Counted from the first letter of the stretch, positions 10,935-23,282 are shown. The stretch: DNA of 64,000 nt from Paraspadella gotoi (GCA_051294375.1 CM119267.1:16036105-16100104), one strand, 5' to 3'. Numbers and translations are program-made. The notes: a model not told the origin generated them from the letters alone.

Positions 10935-11025
10935 CAGCAGCCTCGATTTGAACCAGCGCACCTGAGACGAAGAATTTGACAACCCTGACGGGCGATCGGA
11001 AGACGAAGGGTAATCGCTTCCCCTC
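10935..11025 (-). mobile_element. tRNA-derived (SINE-like) remnant, minus strand
   Basis: The plus strand reads CTCGATTTGAACCAGCGCAC. Its complement contains GCTGGTTCAAATCG, which resembles a Pol III B box and T-loop (GGTTCAAATC). A clear acceptor stem and A box are missing, so this is not a tRNA gene. The same block lies in B2 (about 27192-27260) and B3 (about 30228-30300) only because segment B is duplicated. Confidence 0.3.
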
Positions 11026-11380
11026 CTATTTTGGGGCAAAAGTCGTCGTTCGTCGTCGTCGTTCGTCGTCGTCGTCGTCGTCGTAGCTGTCTTGATTTTC
11101 CTTGGTCGTTCCCAATCGTTTTGGAATACAGAGGGAGATTAAAATTTCTTTTGTTAACAACAAATGGCGCCACATCCTAGATATTAGGAATAGGGTGAAA
11201 GATCCCTCTACGGCAGGTCTCGCGCGGCTTGAACCATATGTCGGTCGTCATCGCTATCCATTGGTTTTCCGGTCGTCGTCGCATTGTTGTAAGTTTACAC
11301 GTATCGACCATATAAGAAACAAAACATGGACTTCCAGTCCGTTTAAAATTATTGTTAAAGGTTACAATAATGGGCCTCGA

Positions 11381-11590
11381 TCCTGACCGTCGTCGTGGTC
11401 GTCGTCGTGGTCGTCGTCGTTGTCGTCGTCGTCTTGGTCGCCGTCGTGGTCGTGTCGTGGTCGTCGTCGTCGTCGCGTCGTCTATGTCGCGTCGTGTCGT
11501 CGTCGTGGTCGTCGTCGTCGTCGTCGTCGTCTTGGTCGCCGAGTCGTGGTCGTCGTCGTGGTCGTCGTCGTGGGTCGGTCGTCCTGTCGA
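11381..11590 (+). repeat. (CGTCGTGGT)n / CGT array, length-variable between copies
   Basis: About 210 bases here, about 80-90 in B2 (27622-27700) and about 170 in B3 (30693-30865), all after GGGCTCGATCCTGACC. Reading frames across it (poly-Val, poly-Arg) are repeat translations. Confidence 0.9.
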
Positions 11591-11685
11591 GGGTTTTCAA
11601 TGAAAAAATTCAAGGTTTAGTGACATGGTTGGACGAAAAGGGAGAACCTGAAACGAACAAAGAAAATGACGTTGGACAGATGGAG

Positions 11686-11772
<87 letters not shown>

Positions 11773-11775
<3 letters not shown>

Positions 11776-12285
11776 TTGAAGACTCTGAGATCTTCGTTGT
11801 TGTTTTTAGGAGGATCGTAGGAAAATGAGGAGAGGGAATTGATTAATAAGAAGGAGGAGGAGGAGGAGGATGAGGATGAGGAGGAGGAAGAGGATGAAGA
11901 TGAGTGTTGTCCATAATTCAAAGACGATGAATAAGTATCAACAACCGAGTGGATATTGAATAACCGAATTGAATGAACGAACGAATTGCCGAACGAATGA
12001 ATAAATGAACTCATGAATGAACGGATGAATGAAATCCCTGAGAAGTGATTGATTTCCCGCCATAAGATTTAACGAGGAGAGATATTTTTTTCAAACGCTG
12101 AGAATATTCATCGTCGTCATCGTCGTCGTTTTCGACGTCGTTTTGGTCTTTAATGTCGTTACACACCTTCGTTGAATTGTTGTCGTCGTTGTCGTGATCT
12201 CGTCGTCGTTGTTGTTGTCTTCGTCGCGTTTTCTAACGTCGTTGTGGTTTAGACAATCTGCAGATGTTTCGATCTAGAGGTCAAT

Positions 12286-12328
<43 letters not shown>

Positions 12329-12457
12329 GTGTAATACTGTGATACCCTAACCACCATCGCACTCATCATTCATCTACTACTTAATGCTCATGGTCGTTGT
12401 CGTTGGTGACTCAGTGACATTTAAGTCTTTTTCTTCGGCGTCAAGTCAGCTGTTTTT

Positions 12458-12501
<44 letters not shown>

Positions 12502-12600
12502 TTTATCGATGACGTCAAAAGTGAACGAGGATGACGTCACGCTTTCACCGCTGAAGTCGCAAGAAACAGTAAGAAATATGTTTTGAATTATGGTGATACA
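11773..12600. other. Unique DNA with CGT arrays
   Basis: From the end of the GA tract the sequence departs from B2/B3. It contains GAGGA-rich DNA (11850-11900), scattered CGT words, a pure GTC array at 12286-12327 and another at 12461-12501. No open frame outside the repeats is convincing. Confidence 0.6.
12510..12539 (+). promoter_or_regulatory. Pair of perfect CRE palindromes
   Basis: TGACGTCA occurs at 12510-12517 and again at 12532-12539, 22 bp apart, which is close to two helical turns. A third perfect copy lies at 13011-13018. TGACGTCA is the full consensus for CREB/ATF bZIP factors. The neighbouring CGT arrays raise the local chance of CGTC words but do not create the full palindrome. 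Confidence 0.4.
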
Positions 12601-13190
12601 TATAATGACGACGACGACGACGATGAAAAGGACGACGTCTTAAATTTCGTGAACCGATGCAAGAGGTCAACCGATCGCTGCTGTTCAGTCGATATTTTTA
12701 TTCTTTCTTTTTTATTATTTATTTTTTTTCCTTCGATTTTCAAAACGCTCTTCTTCTTGAACAGCAAAAACAGAAAATTGATCGGTCGAGAAAATTTTTT
12801 TTTTGTTCGCGAATTAAAAAGAAATTAAGAATTTCGATTCACGGTTGTAAGCGAGAGTTAATTTCGTCGAAAAGACTTTTTTTAGCTCGACGTCTGACGC
12901 TCGCCGTTGTCGTCGGAAGCGTCGCTTGGATNNNNNNNNNNNNNNNNNNNNNNNNNTAGTTTTTTCTACGAGACGTGTACATCGGCGTCTTATTTTTTTA
13001 GGTTTTTTTATGACGTCAGTTGTATTATTTGAGTCCGATATTACTATTTTTGTAGAATAAATTAATGGATTCAAGTTCATTTTTATTCATAAAATCGAAT
13101 GTATCATCAGTTAAAGAAAACAATGTATAGATAGTGTCTTGATAGTCAGGTAATAAAGGGTCTAAGCTGGGTTCTTTTCTCTTTTCTAAT
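12600..13190. other. AT-rich unique DNA, gap and third CRE
   Basis: A short GAC array lies at 12606-12630 and T-rich DNA follows. The 25-N gap at 12932-12956 joins two contigs. TGACGTCA at 13011-13018 is the only notable element after it. Open frames here are short and AT-rich. Confidence 0.5.
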
Positions 13191-13851
13191 TAAGAAAGAG
13201 AGAGTAAGGAGAGAGAGAAGACGACGGGAGAGAGAGAGAGAGAGAGAGAGAGAGACGAGAGCAAGAGAGTCGCGCGCGAAAGTTGAGAATGAGAGCGTAT
13301 GAGGGGGGAGAATGAGAATTCCAAGAGAGAAATCAAATGATCGACCTTGAGGTCGACGGCCGAGAAATTCTACTTCTCGCTCTCCTTGACACTCAAATAT
13401 GTGTAACGAAATTTTAGAGAAATTCCCGTTACATTCTCTCGTCGTAAAACGATTCGGAACTGGAGAGTAAAAGCATTCGTTGGCGTCGGCCGTCAGGAAA
13501 TTCTATGATTTTTACAGATTAATCCAATGGGAAGTATTAGTGAAAAATTTATTTTTTATTGAAAGCCTTTCTTTACATTTTTCTAAAATATAAAATTCAA
13601 GAGAAATAAAAAACTACATGATACGAGATATAGTCACTTCAGACGCTTCTTGCGCGTCAAGATTCAAAATGATGGAAAATAAGAAGTAAGAAGGAAAGAT
13701 AACGAGACAGGAGAGAGAAGAGAGAGAGAGAGAACAGACGAAGAGAGTAGAGAGAGAGAGAGAGAGAGATATAAAAATTTTCAGGGAGCAAATAAAAGAA
13801 AGAGTTTTAACCCTAGAGACGAGAGAGAGGAGACGAGAGAGCAGATGAGAG

Positions 13852-13900
<49 letters not shown>
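13191..13900 (+). repeat. Clustered (GA)n tracts
   Basis: GA arrays lie at about 13196-13275, 13710-13775 and 13840-13900, separated by unique DNA. Within this, 13330-13500 is GC-richer but has no supported exon. Confidence 0.9.
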
Positions 13901-13901
<1 letters not shown>

Positions 13902-14961
13902 AACATTCTTGGAATGCACGTGGGCGCGGCGCAAGCCAAGGCTGAGAGGGCAGTCGTTTCTGGTCGCGGAGAGACAATTACAACACCATAAAGAGATCTT
14001 GTTTAAAAATGGAAGGAATAGTGAAGGGAGAGAAAGGAAAAGAGATGAAGGATAAAGGAAAATGGAATCTACGGGAATAAGAGAAGGAATAAAAAGGGAG
14101 TCATGGTTAAAATATATATGTATTTAAAAAATATATATATAGTGTATAATAAAATATAAAGATTGAAAAGATCACTACCATTATACTATTTATGATTAAC
14201 ACTCATTCATTATCTTTATCATCTTTTTTCAGTTTTTATTTAATTCAATTTTTTTCCTTTTACCCACACGAGAACGCCTAAAAACGCTCATGACAAAATA
14301 ACCGAGGAAAACAAAACAAAAACAACCCAAAACAATAAAAAACCAAATCCGGACCCGAAAAACAAGGAAACTTAATGAAAGCGGACGAAGAGAGGCGAGA
14401 ATAAAATAAACAGGAGAAAAAAAAAGGAGGAGGACGAGAGGAGGAGAAGGGAATAATAGGATCTTGACAAGAAAAGATGAAAAAGAAAGGGGGGAGGTAG
14501 GAAACGAGGAGGAGGAAGAGGAGTGGAGGAGGTAGAGAGCAGGGGTGGGCGCGTAGAGGGAGACGGTCCCTCGACGTAACCCGGTAAACGAAAAAAAAAA
14601 AAAAAAGAAAAAAAAAAAAAAAAAAAAAATAAAGGGGGAAAGAATCAAAAGAGGGGGAAAAAAAAAAAAAGCGCATGTCGGCATTAACTAATTAGGGATT
14701 GGGGAAATGAAGAAACTGGAGGCAGGAAGAAGAGCGAGGAGGAGGAGAGCCGGGTCGATGGAACCGGAGGAACAGAAGAATGGAGGAAGTATGACTACGT
14801 GACTTGGGAAGGAGGAGATAGAGGGGGGAAGGAGAGAAGGGGAGGAGGGGGATAATAAGTACTAAGTAGGGGCAGTGAGAGAAAGCCGATGGACGCGACT
14901 GCCTGAAGTTAAGGAAAAAAAGAAAAAGAAAAAAAAAGAGAGATAGAGAAGAAATCAGGTG
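13901..14961. other. AT-rich then polypurine DNA, no gene seen
   Basis: 14100-14230 is an AT dinucleotide-rich stretch. 14280-14960 is about 80-90% purine on the plus strand with long A runs (14590-14630). The complementary frames are Phe/Ser/Leu-rich translations of this bias. Confidence 0.6.
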
Positions 14962-17177
14962 TAAAAAAAAAAAATAAAGAGAATAAGAGAGGAAGGTAAG
15001 AAGTTTCAGAGGAGAAGAGATGAGGCCATGAGGAGGAAGAGGAGAGGAGAACGGAGGACGTTAGTCCTGATGGCTAAAAAAAAAAACCACACAAAGGGTC
15101 ATTTACCCTTTCGAGGTTGATCGGGGGATTGTTGAATCGGTTGTTTCCACCGAATCAATCATTTATGACTGGATTTTCTTTTGCATCGAGAGTTATATTA
15201 GGAGTCAAGTGGGAGGCTTCTCGCTTTCAAATAGTTGTTAAAGAGTAAAAGGAAACTGACTTTAACTGGATTGGTGGGTGGTCGAAAAAGAGTTCAAGGT
15301 GGTTGCGAGGTGGTTTTTTTTCGGACGATGTTCGTCCGCTCTGAGTCTATAAGTAAGTCGAGTCGACTCGACGTGAACAAAACGTGAAGTTCAATTGAAG
15401 CCACGAGTGATGGGGAAAGATGACTGGCTTCACGGTATAGGAGAGAAAAAAAACGTGTCACGCTGTACGGATAAATGTAAAGGGGCAGGCTGATTCGTGT
15501 GTTCATTGTTAATAATAGTCACTGACTATTAGGTCAGGCGTCTCCTGAATTGCCAGCAGAAAGCAAAAGGAAAATTCTCGGCCGAAAAAAAAAAAACAGA
15601 AACTGTTTGAAAACAAATAAAATCAAGTTTTTAAAACCCGAAGCGGAAACGAGGATAAAAGGAATATAAACAAAACGAAAGAAAAACAAAACAAGAAACA
15701 ACAAAACTAAAAGAAGAAAGAAAAAGAAAGGGAAACAAAACAACAGAGAAAAATAGGAAGGAGTCGAGAAACGACTAGTAAGGACGCTTTTAATGACAAA
15801 GGGAAGGGCAAAAAACAAAAATAGAAAGATGAGAGAGACTAGAGAGAGACGAGAGAGAGAGAGAGATGCAGAGAGAGAGAGAGAGAGAGAGAAGTAGAGG
15901 AGAGACTCGAGAGGAGAGAGAGAGAGAGAGAGAAAGAAATTCGGAAAGCCAAAACTCGTAGCCTGCGAAATTCCAAACGTCTCGCCGACGAAGAAGATGA
16001 AAAAAAAAGAACAAAAGGAAGAAGAAAAAAAAGGGAAAAAAGAGGTAAACGAGCGGAACGATCAATGAGATAAGTCGCGCCCATATGTTTCCTTTCAAGA
16101 AAGATAAAAAAAGGCAAAGGAAATAAAACAAAAAAAGGACTTTCGAGCAAATAAAAAAATTAACGCGGAGAATAAGAGAGAGAGAGCAGAAAGATAAAGA
16201 GAAAAAGAGAGATGATAGTAGAGAGCGAGAGGACTAGTGGAAGGTTAGCGAGAAAAACAAACAATGAGAGGAGGAAAGGGAGGAGAGAGGAAGAGGTCAG
16301 GAGGAAAATAGAGGAGCGAGAAGGAAGAGTCGAGGTCGAGAAAGAAAGAGAAAGAAAAGGTTTGCAAAAAAAGAAAAAGGAGGAGATAAAGAAATAGGGA
16401 AGAAGCGAGAAATAAAAGGAAGGAGGAATATGAAATGAGAAAGAAAAACGAAGGGCCAAAAAAAAAAAAAGAACTTAGGGGAGAAGATCTAAAAAAAAAG
16501 AGGCAGGAAAATAAAATAAAGAAAAAAACCTTAAAACTAAATTAAAAAAAACAAAAAACAAAAATAACAACTGTTGAACCCAGTAAATTAAAAAAAGAAA
16601 ACATAAAAAAAAGAAAAGAAAGAACCAAAAAAAAAAGGAAAAGGAAAAACTGAGGACGGAAGAAAAAAAAAAAAAAAAAGGAAAAAAAAAGGGTAGGGCA
16701 AGCAGATGAACAGAGATCAATAAGAGGGCAAATGATAAAGCGGCCTGCGGACAAAAAGGACGAAAAAAACGATGACGAAAAGACAAAAAAGACAAAAAAG
16801 AGCAAAAAAGACAAAAACAAGACAAAAAAAGACACACAGCAGGTAGAAAAAAATAAATGCGAAAAAGGGGAAAAGATCGGAACAAAAGAGAGAAACTCCT
16901 GTAACAGTCTGTTAAACACTCGTTTCTTTAAAAACTGTTTCATGAGATCTCTTACATAGTTTGTTTATATTTTACAGCTTCATATGAAAAATACGAGCCA
17001 CGATGATTTAAGTTGTCTGATGACCTTTCTTGAGCCACGGAGCTTACCCATTGGGGGCGTAAGTTTTAAAATAAATAATAATAGAAATAAAAACTGAAGG
17101 CTAACTACTTGAGAAGCTCGACACGGATTCCCTCGATACTATAAATTCACTTTCTTATAAAACGCATCGAAGAAATT

Positions 17178-17181
<4 letters not shown>
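14962..17181 (+). repeat. Segment A, copy 2
   Basis: Direct duplicate of 2519-5182 with the same order of landmarks. It contains extra single bases at many positions (for example AAAGAGTTCAAGG against AAAGTAGTTCAAGG). The internal 550-bp unit is present once. A GA tract lies at 15835-15940. Confidence 0.9.
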
Positions 17182-17240
<59 letters not shown>

Positions 17241-17265
17241 CATCTTCCTCTCTCTTCCTCTCTCT
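17182..17265. repeat. (CT)n tract joining segment A copy 2 to the inverted B copy
   Basis: About 84 bases of nearly pure CT. In segment A copy 1 the matching CT tract at 5183 leads into different, unique DNA, so this array is a breakpoint. Confidence 0.95.
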
Positions 17266-18450
17266 AACCCGAGCAAACAGGGCAAAAAGGTGTCGGCACA
17301 TCCAAGGAAATTACGAAAAGAATAGTTTCGCCGATTCAGTCATTTAATCAATCGTTCTCTATCCATTCATTGTAATTGGCCATATTATACAAAACCGCCC
17401 TCGTTTCTCAGTTTATATTCAGAGTTTAAAATGATGTCAGCAGTCTCGGTATATAGGACGAAAGAATACAGGGCAGAGATAACACGTATATTTAATATTA
17501 GGGCTTAAGCATTCGGACTTAGAAATATGAGGAAACTTAAATTTGAAAGTTAGAATTCAGTTTAGGATTAAAGGAAAGGAATGGGGCGCTTTACGAAAAA
17601 ATAGTACCGATATCTCAGTATTACGTTTGTTGTTTGACTCATACTTCACGAGCGTCAATTTTTCCAGCCGGTATTTCCAATCTAACATAATTTAATTTAC
17701 TACGTTCATCACTGATTCAATTTCGACAATCCGATCAGTTTGCTTTTTTTTCCGGCAAAATCTGTCTCACAGTGGTTCATATATTGATAAAATTATCGGA
17801 TTACAGTTTATGTCGTCGACTTTTTATATGGAACCCTGATGCCACGGAGAGGGGCGGCCGGCGGCGGCCAGGCGGACGGCGGCGGAAGGAGGCGCGGCGG
17901 CGGCGGCGGCGGCCATTCCGCTCACGTAGACGGTTAACCATTTTTTTTCCACACAGATTTTTTACTATTTCTTTTTCGTCTTCTTTTCTTTTCTTTTTTT
18001 TTTTATTTATTTATTCACCTCGCTCATTTTTCCCATATTCCTTGGACGTCGCTTCCTTTCCTTTTTCTTTTTTCTTTTTTTTTTGGGGGGGTTTTCTTCT
18101 TTTTTTAACTTCGTCGATCTTTCTTTCTTCATCTCCGTTTATCGGCAGCGCATAGAATGGAGAATTGAAACCTGGGCATATGGCGCAAGGTGGGTACGGT
18201 ATCTTCTCTCTCCTACTCTCGTCTCTCTCCATCCTCATCCCTCTCTCTTTTTCTCAGCCTCTAAAAATACGAAAATTTCAGCGTCGATTATCACAGGTGG
18301 CATTTGGTTGTGTTTTCGCGCGGGTTTTTCGCCTCGTTCGTCCATTTACGTCCAATTTCGTATCTGAAGATTTACAAGAGTATTCTATGAATTGGTACAA
18401 CCAATATAGTTAATATTATGTTAAATGTTATACATGGTTGAATGACCAGT
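17266..18450 (-). repeat. Inverted partial copy of segment B (left part)
   Basis: The reverse complement matches about 7670 down to 6459 of B1 and 24208 down to 23070 of B2. Landmarks on the minus strand include GGCGGTTTTGTATAATATGGCC and GAATGCTTAAGCCC, and the GCC array appears complemented at about 17860-17915. Homology ends abruptly after AATGACCAGT at 18450. Confidence 0.88.
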
Positions 18451-20969
18451 GACACAATGAAAAATGGCGTAACGTTACTGTTCACGTTCATAAAAAAAAA
18501 ATTCACTGTTCAATATTATTATACTTCTTTTTATTTTTTTGAAAACGTTATAGTTTTATATGCTTGAATAATCAAAATATCAACTGCAAAATCTTTTTTT
18601 TGTTTTTTTGAATATGACCTGAATATAGGGTGAAAGATGATAATTTTTTTAAATAAGTTCTTATTCAATTTAATTCTAGAAATTGTAATAGAACAAATAA
18701 AAAAATAATAGTACTAAATAGTTAGTGTTATGTCTCAATAAATGGAAAAAAAACCTCATTTAAAAATTTGATCGGGAAGTGGGGTAATTAAGGCTTACAA
18801 TGGCATCCTCCTTTCCACGCCGATTGTTCTCTCAATAATTTTTTTTATTTAATACATTTGAAAAGGAAAAAAAGAAAATTTGGAATGCAGGTTGCAGAAA
18901 AGGGTAGAATAATCTGGACTTATGACAATGATAACCATGACTTTTAATACCTTGTAAACCGGGGGCAGTAAAGAAATCAAAATTTCATCATTAATCAGTC
19001 ACATAAACCCCTTCTATGGGCCTATTACGAAAAATATTATTTCTTTTTAATGGATGATAAATAATCAAATTAAATTCCTTGCTATATGTAAAAAAAAATA
19101 TCAATACAATTAACACAATGATGTTTTGCTTTGTCAAATACTGTTACCAGTATATAATTTTTTTATCAACTTTAATATCGATAAAACAAGCGTGCGTCAA
19201 GCTTTAATTTGCAGTTAAAAGATAATGAAAAATGAACGATTTTTTTCACAGACAAGAAAGTAGATGTCCAGAGCTGTTTATATCGAAGCTGAAAACATTT
19301 TTGTATTTATCATTTTTAATATTTAAAAATATATTTATCAAGCATACATAAATACTTTTGCTGTTTTTCTTTAACTTCAAATATAAGCAATTTATGGAAA
19401 AAAAAAATTAATAATAAACAAATGTATTCAGTCTTTCCTTTTCAAATTACAAGAAAAAGAAAAAATTTCATATGTCCTTCATGAAATTTTTAAGAAACTA
19501 GTTATCCTTTTAACTCTGATTTAAACAAGCTGTGTAAAGATTTATGATTTAATTTAATAAAACTCTTTTAGAAAGGTGTCCATGATAGGGCTTTAATTGA
19601 TACCATCCACTTGCTGACCTCTCCTCTTCAAAAGTTATTTAAAAAATAACGTTTTTTAAATTACGAAGTACAAATCTTGTTAAATAAAATTTCGGCCAAA
19701 GCGGCGAGTATTCACTATTTCTGTTGGTAAAATACATTAAATTTCAAAATAAAACTGAAGAAAATTTTTTTTGTCACTTTAGAGAAACATATCAACTTTC
19801 AGATGTACCCATTGCGTATAATAAATTATTTATTTATTTCCTCAAAAAAGCCTAATTAGAAAAGTTGAAATTTTTTTCAAATTGTTGAAAAAATTTTCAT
19901 CCGACCTATGCTCATTGAGAATAATGGTTTTTGCATAAGAAAATAAAATATCAAAAAAATAAAAAAATCAGCCTCTAAAAAATCGAAAGGCTAGAGGCTG
20001 ATTTTTTTAGAATTGCAAAATTTTTTTCCTACTCATAATCCATTATTTCCCTCAGTTTCACACATATTTTTTTCCAAAAATCATTCCAATCAATTTTTTT
20101 ATTAAATTAAAATGTTTTATGATGTTGTTTTTGTTTGAAAGATTGAAAAAAGTTGAAAATATAGTAATTATATAGGTTCATTGAACCTTTATCTAACTAC
20201 ACTTACGCACAGGGGAGTAAAGCAGGAAACTTCCCATTCCCTCAAGACATTGATGAATTTTGTACCATATTGTTATATCTAATTATTGCTATTACAAAAC
20301 AAATGATTCATATAAATCTGAGGCATGAGGTGGGTAAAAATATTCCATCTTGTCTCCGGTTACTATTAGGTTTCGTTAAAGTTTGTTTTAATAATATAAT
20401 TTATTCTATATATTATTTGATTATAAAACGCACATGGCTAAATTTTGTAAGCGTTTCGAGACATAATATTGCTCATTTTTATTTACTTTCTTTTACTAGT
20501 TACACTTTTTTGGTTTGATGGTCACACAGGTTATGTCAGATACAGATATGATCAATATAATTTAATATTGACCAAAAGTAGTGGATCATAATTATGGCTC
20601 AGGAAACGATTTTACAAGGGACAAAACATACACAACGACAGAAGTAATTCGCCACGTTTTTCATTGATATATGCAGACTTACAACTTGTTTTTGAATATA
20701 TATTTATTTAACCTCAGAATATTACACATTTATAAAAAAATAAATCAAAACACATAACCACATATTAATAAATACGTCACATGATGATTTCTTGACTTTC
20801 TATTTCATGTTTTATTTTTTTCAAATCGCAATAAATTTTTCCTCGTTGTTACCATTTTGTTTTGACTTAAATCTAATCTCCCATAAATTATTCATTCATA
20901 TCTTTTCTACATATATCCCACCACACAATCACAACACACCCACTTAAAGTGTCCAGTAGAACAATTTTC
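18451..20969. mobile_element. AT-rich 2.5-kb insert in the inverted B copy
   Basis: It replaces about 285 bases (6175-6459 of B1) that are present in B1 and B2. It is strongly AT-rich, lacks the GA/CGT arrays typical of its surroundings and has no convincing ORF (the best, 20270-20518, is 82 codons and AT-biased). I could not find clear terminal repeats or a target-site duplication. It may be a nonautonomous element, or unrelated DNA joined by misassembly. A perfect 16-bp hairpin lies at 19962-20007. Confidence 0.4.
19962..20007. repeat. Perfect 16-bp inverted repeat (hairpin)
   Basis: AAAAAATCAGCCTCTA (19962-19977) and its exact complement TAGAGGCTGATTTTTT (19992-20007) flank a 14-base loop. 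It looks like a bacterial terminator, but in this eukaryotic context a miniature element or foldback is more plausible. Confidence 0.85.
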
Positions 20970-21330
20970 ATATATAAATAACTGACAAAATCGAAAATCG
21001 AGCGACCTTAAAAGACGTAGACAAAAAAAATAAAAGAATTTTGAAAAAAAAAAGAAGTCCTGAAGACTCTCGACGAGAAAGCTCAGAAATAAATTTTTTG
21101 CATAAAATATATTATTTTTTTTTATTCTGTCTTCTGCGTCCGAATTTGCGATGTTTATTCCTTGAAGCGGAAAAAATCAAAATGCGGAAAGACAACGATT
21201 TATGCACACACAATGCCAAACGTTCACAGATATCTCATTATATATTTAAAGTATTTTTGTGCAATATAGGTTTGCGTGAAATTCTATTATATCCCTATAT
21301 TCCCCTCCACCCTCTCTCTCTCTTCTTATA
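20970..21330 (-). repeat. Inverted partial copy of segment B (right part)
   Basis: The reverse complement of about 6175-5830 (B1) and 22790-22441 (B2), ending in CCCCTCCACCCTCTCTCTC, the complement of the GA edge of segment B. Together with 17266-18450 it makes the left arm of a palindrome whose right arm is B2. Confidence 0.85.
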
Positions 21331-21466
21331 CTCATCCTTTTTCTTTATCCATTCATTCATCTCTCTCATCTTCATACATATTCATCACATCTCTCCTCAG
21401 TTCCTCCTCTCTCGTCTCTCTCCTCTCTAACCACTCACCACACATCAGCTACTCTCTCATCTCCAG

Positions 21467-21794
21467 TCTTTATGTACCTGAGGATCTCAGTGACAAGGCC
21501 GATTATTTAGCGATTTTGACGTCGTTATCGCGTCAGTCGTCGAGCTCAGACGTGAGAGCAGAGAGTTAACTTAGCACCCCGCAAAAAAGTCCACAATCTT
21601 TGGTTACAAATAGTCGTCCGCATAATACACCTCGGTCGTCATCATCATCACATACATCATTTCATTCATATCATCATCCATCATATCATCATCAATGGAC
21701 GATAAAAAAACAAATAACATTAAATTTCTCAATGATTGTACAAATGAAACACAGAGTTTCCTGTCCCTTATTATACAGGTGTAGGGCGTATTAA
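21467..21794 (+). pseudogene. Coding-like segment with one in-frame TAA (candidate exon)
   Basis: A strong acceptor (CTACTCTCTCATCTCCAG) ends at 21466. The frame then reads LYVPEDLSDKADYLAILTS … SSSSDVRAES up to TAA at 21567. It continues in the same frame from 21570 as a Ser/Pro/His-rich stretch (LSTPQKSPQS…) to TAA at 21792. An AATAAA lies at 21847. Either the CDS ends at 21569 and the rest is 3' UTR, or the internal TAA is an error or decay in a longer exon. No family was recognised. Confidence 0.35.
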
Positions 21795-22440
21795 ATCTAT
21801 CAATCTATCATTACTAACTATTAAAAACTTCGCTTACCAATATTCCAATAAACGCTCAATCATCAGAGGCTCCTCCATTATTCCCTGCGCCAGTCTCCCT
21901 TCTCATCTTTACCGCGCCCTCTCTCTCTTCTCCTCTCTTTTAGCCCTGTCCCCCCTCCTCTCCCCCCTCTTTCAAGATCTTGCTCTCCCCTTTCTTCTTC
22001 ATTGGCCAGTCGTGTCGTCGTCGTGTCGTACGTCGTCGTTTTTTTTCGCACGAAGATAGAGATTTTAAAAATCTTTCTGTTGCTGGCTCACAATCATCTT
22101 TTTCATCCACCTCCGCTCCTCGACCTCTCCTCGCTCTCCTCTCCTCCTCCCTCTTCCGTATCCTCATCATACTCTCTCTCTTCTCATCTCTCTCTGCTCT
22201 CTCTTCTCTTCGTCTCTCTCTCTCCTCTCTCTCTCACGGCACTCCTCTTGAGTTTTTTTCTCGTTTCTTTCATACGTTAAGGATTTTGTCTTTCTGATTC
22301 GATTTTTTATATTTCTGATCGAAGATTCGTTTTTATTTCATTCAAACGCATTTTCATTACTTTTTTTTTTCCAGCATCTAATAAATCGTCCGGTATTGAA
22401 TAAAACCAAGAGAAGTCACCCATTTGCGTCTTCAATATCC
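21795..22440. other. CT-rich spacer of the palindrome; nothing firm
   Basis: Pyrimidine-rich DNA (21890-22240) with a few CGT words, then AT-rich DNA. It separates the inverted copy from B2. Frames here are Ser/Leu-rich repeat translations. AATAAA at 21847-21852 may serve the upstream exon candidate. Confidence 0.45.
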
Positions 22441-23282
22441 GAGAGAGAGAGAGAGGGTGAGGGGATAGAGGAAAATAGAATTTCACGCAAAACCTATATG
22501 ACACAAAAAATACTTTAAATATATTAATAAGATCTTGGAGATCTTGGGCATTTTGTGCATAAATTCGTTCGTCCTTCCGCATTTGATTTTTTTCCGCTTC
22601 AAGGATAAACATCGCAAATTCGAGACAGAAACAGAATAAAAAAAAATAATATATTTTATGCATAAAAATTTATTTCTGAGCTTCTCGCTCGAGAGTCTTA
22701 GGACTTTCTTTTTTTTTCAAAATTCTTTTATTTTTTTTTTGCATTTCCTCTTTTTTAAAGCGTCGCTCGATTCGATTTTGTCATTTTATATTATTATAAA
22801 AAGTCTGATCGGGACACTTTTTTAAGGGGGGAGTGTTTGTGAAAAATAAAGACGATAGGAAAATATTAGGGAGATTTAATTTTAAAGTCAAAACAAAAGG
22901 TAACACGAGGAAAAATTTTATTGCGATTTAAAAAATTTAGAAAGACAAAGAGAGAAAACAAGAAATATTTCATTCAGTTATTCTAACGAATATGATTATG
23001 GTTTTGATTATTTTTTTTATAAATGAGATCCCTGAGTTAAAAAAGATAATATTCAAACAAGTTTTGGAACTGGTCATTCAACCATGTATAACATTAACAT
23101 AATATTAACATTATATTGGTTGTACCAATTTCATAGAATACTCTTGTAAAATCTTCAGAAACGAAATTGTAGACGTAATGGACGAAACGAGCGAAAAACC
23201 GCGCGAACACAACCAAATGCCCACCTGTGATAATCGACCTGAATTTTCGTATTTTTATGGCTTGAGAAAAAGAGAGAGGAAC

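Larger units (their letters stand above)
5841..11772 (+). repeat. Segment B, copy 1
   Basis: This is the most complete copy of a multi-copy segment. Parallel copies are B2 (22441-28391), B3 (28476-33981, only the part matching 9172 onward) and an inverted partial copy (17266-21330). Landmarks in order: TTCACGCAAAACCTATAT, CATTCAACCATGTATAAC, a GCC array (7045-7073), a GA tract (7671-7787), CAGCGCCATCATGTTG, AGATTTTGGCGGGAAAA, TTCTCTGTCATGC-free AT DNA, a GA tract (9101-9171), TTGCGCCATATTCCC, GA (10119-10204), TCGATTTGAACCAGCGCACC, the CGT array, and GA (11690-11772). Copy 1 has many extra single bases compared with copy 2. Confidence 0.9.

Noticed and set aside
11352-11820. Poly-Val/poly-Arg frames over CGT repeats, which could look like membrane or RNA-binding proteins
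   Set aside because: Pure translations of trinucleotide arrays whose length changes between copies.
19962-20007. Rho-independent bacterial terminator
   Set aside because: Nothing bacterial surrounds it; no operon, no Shine-Dalgarno sites, no compact genes.
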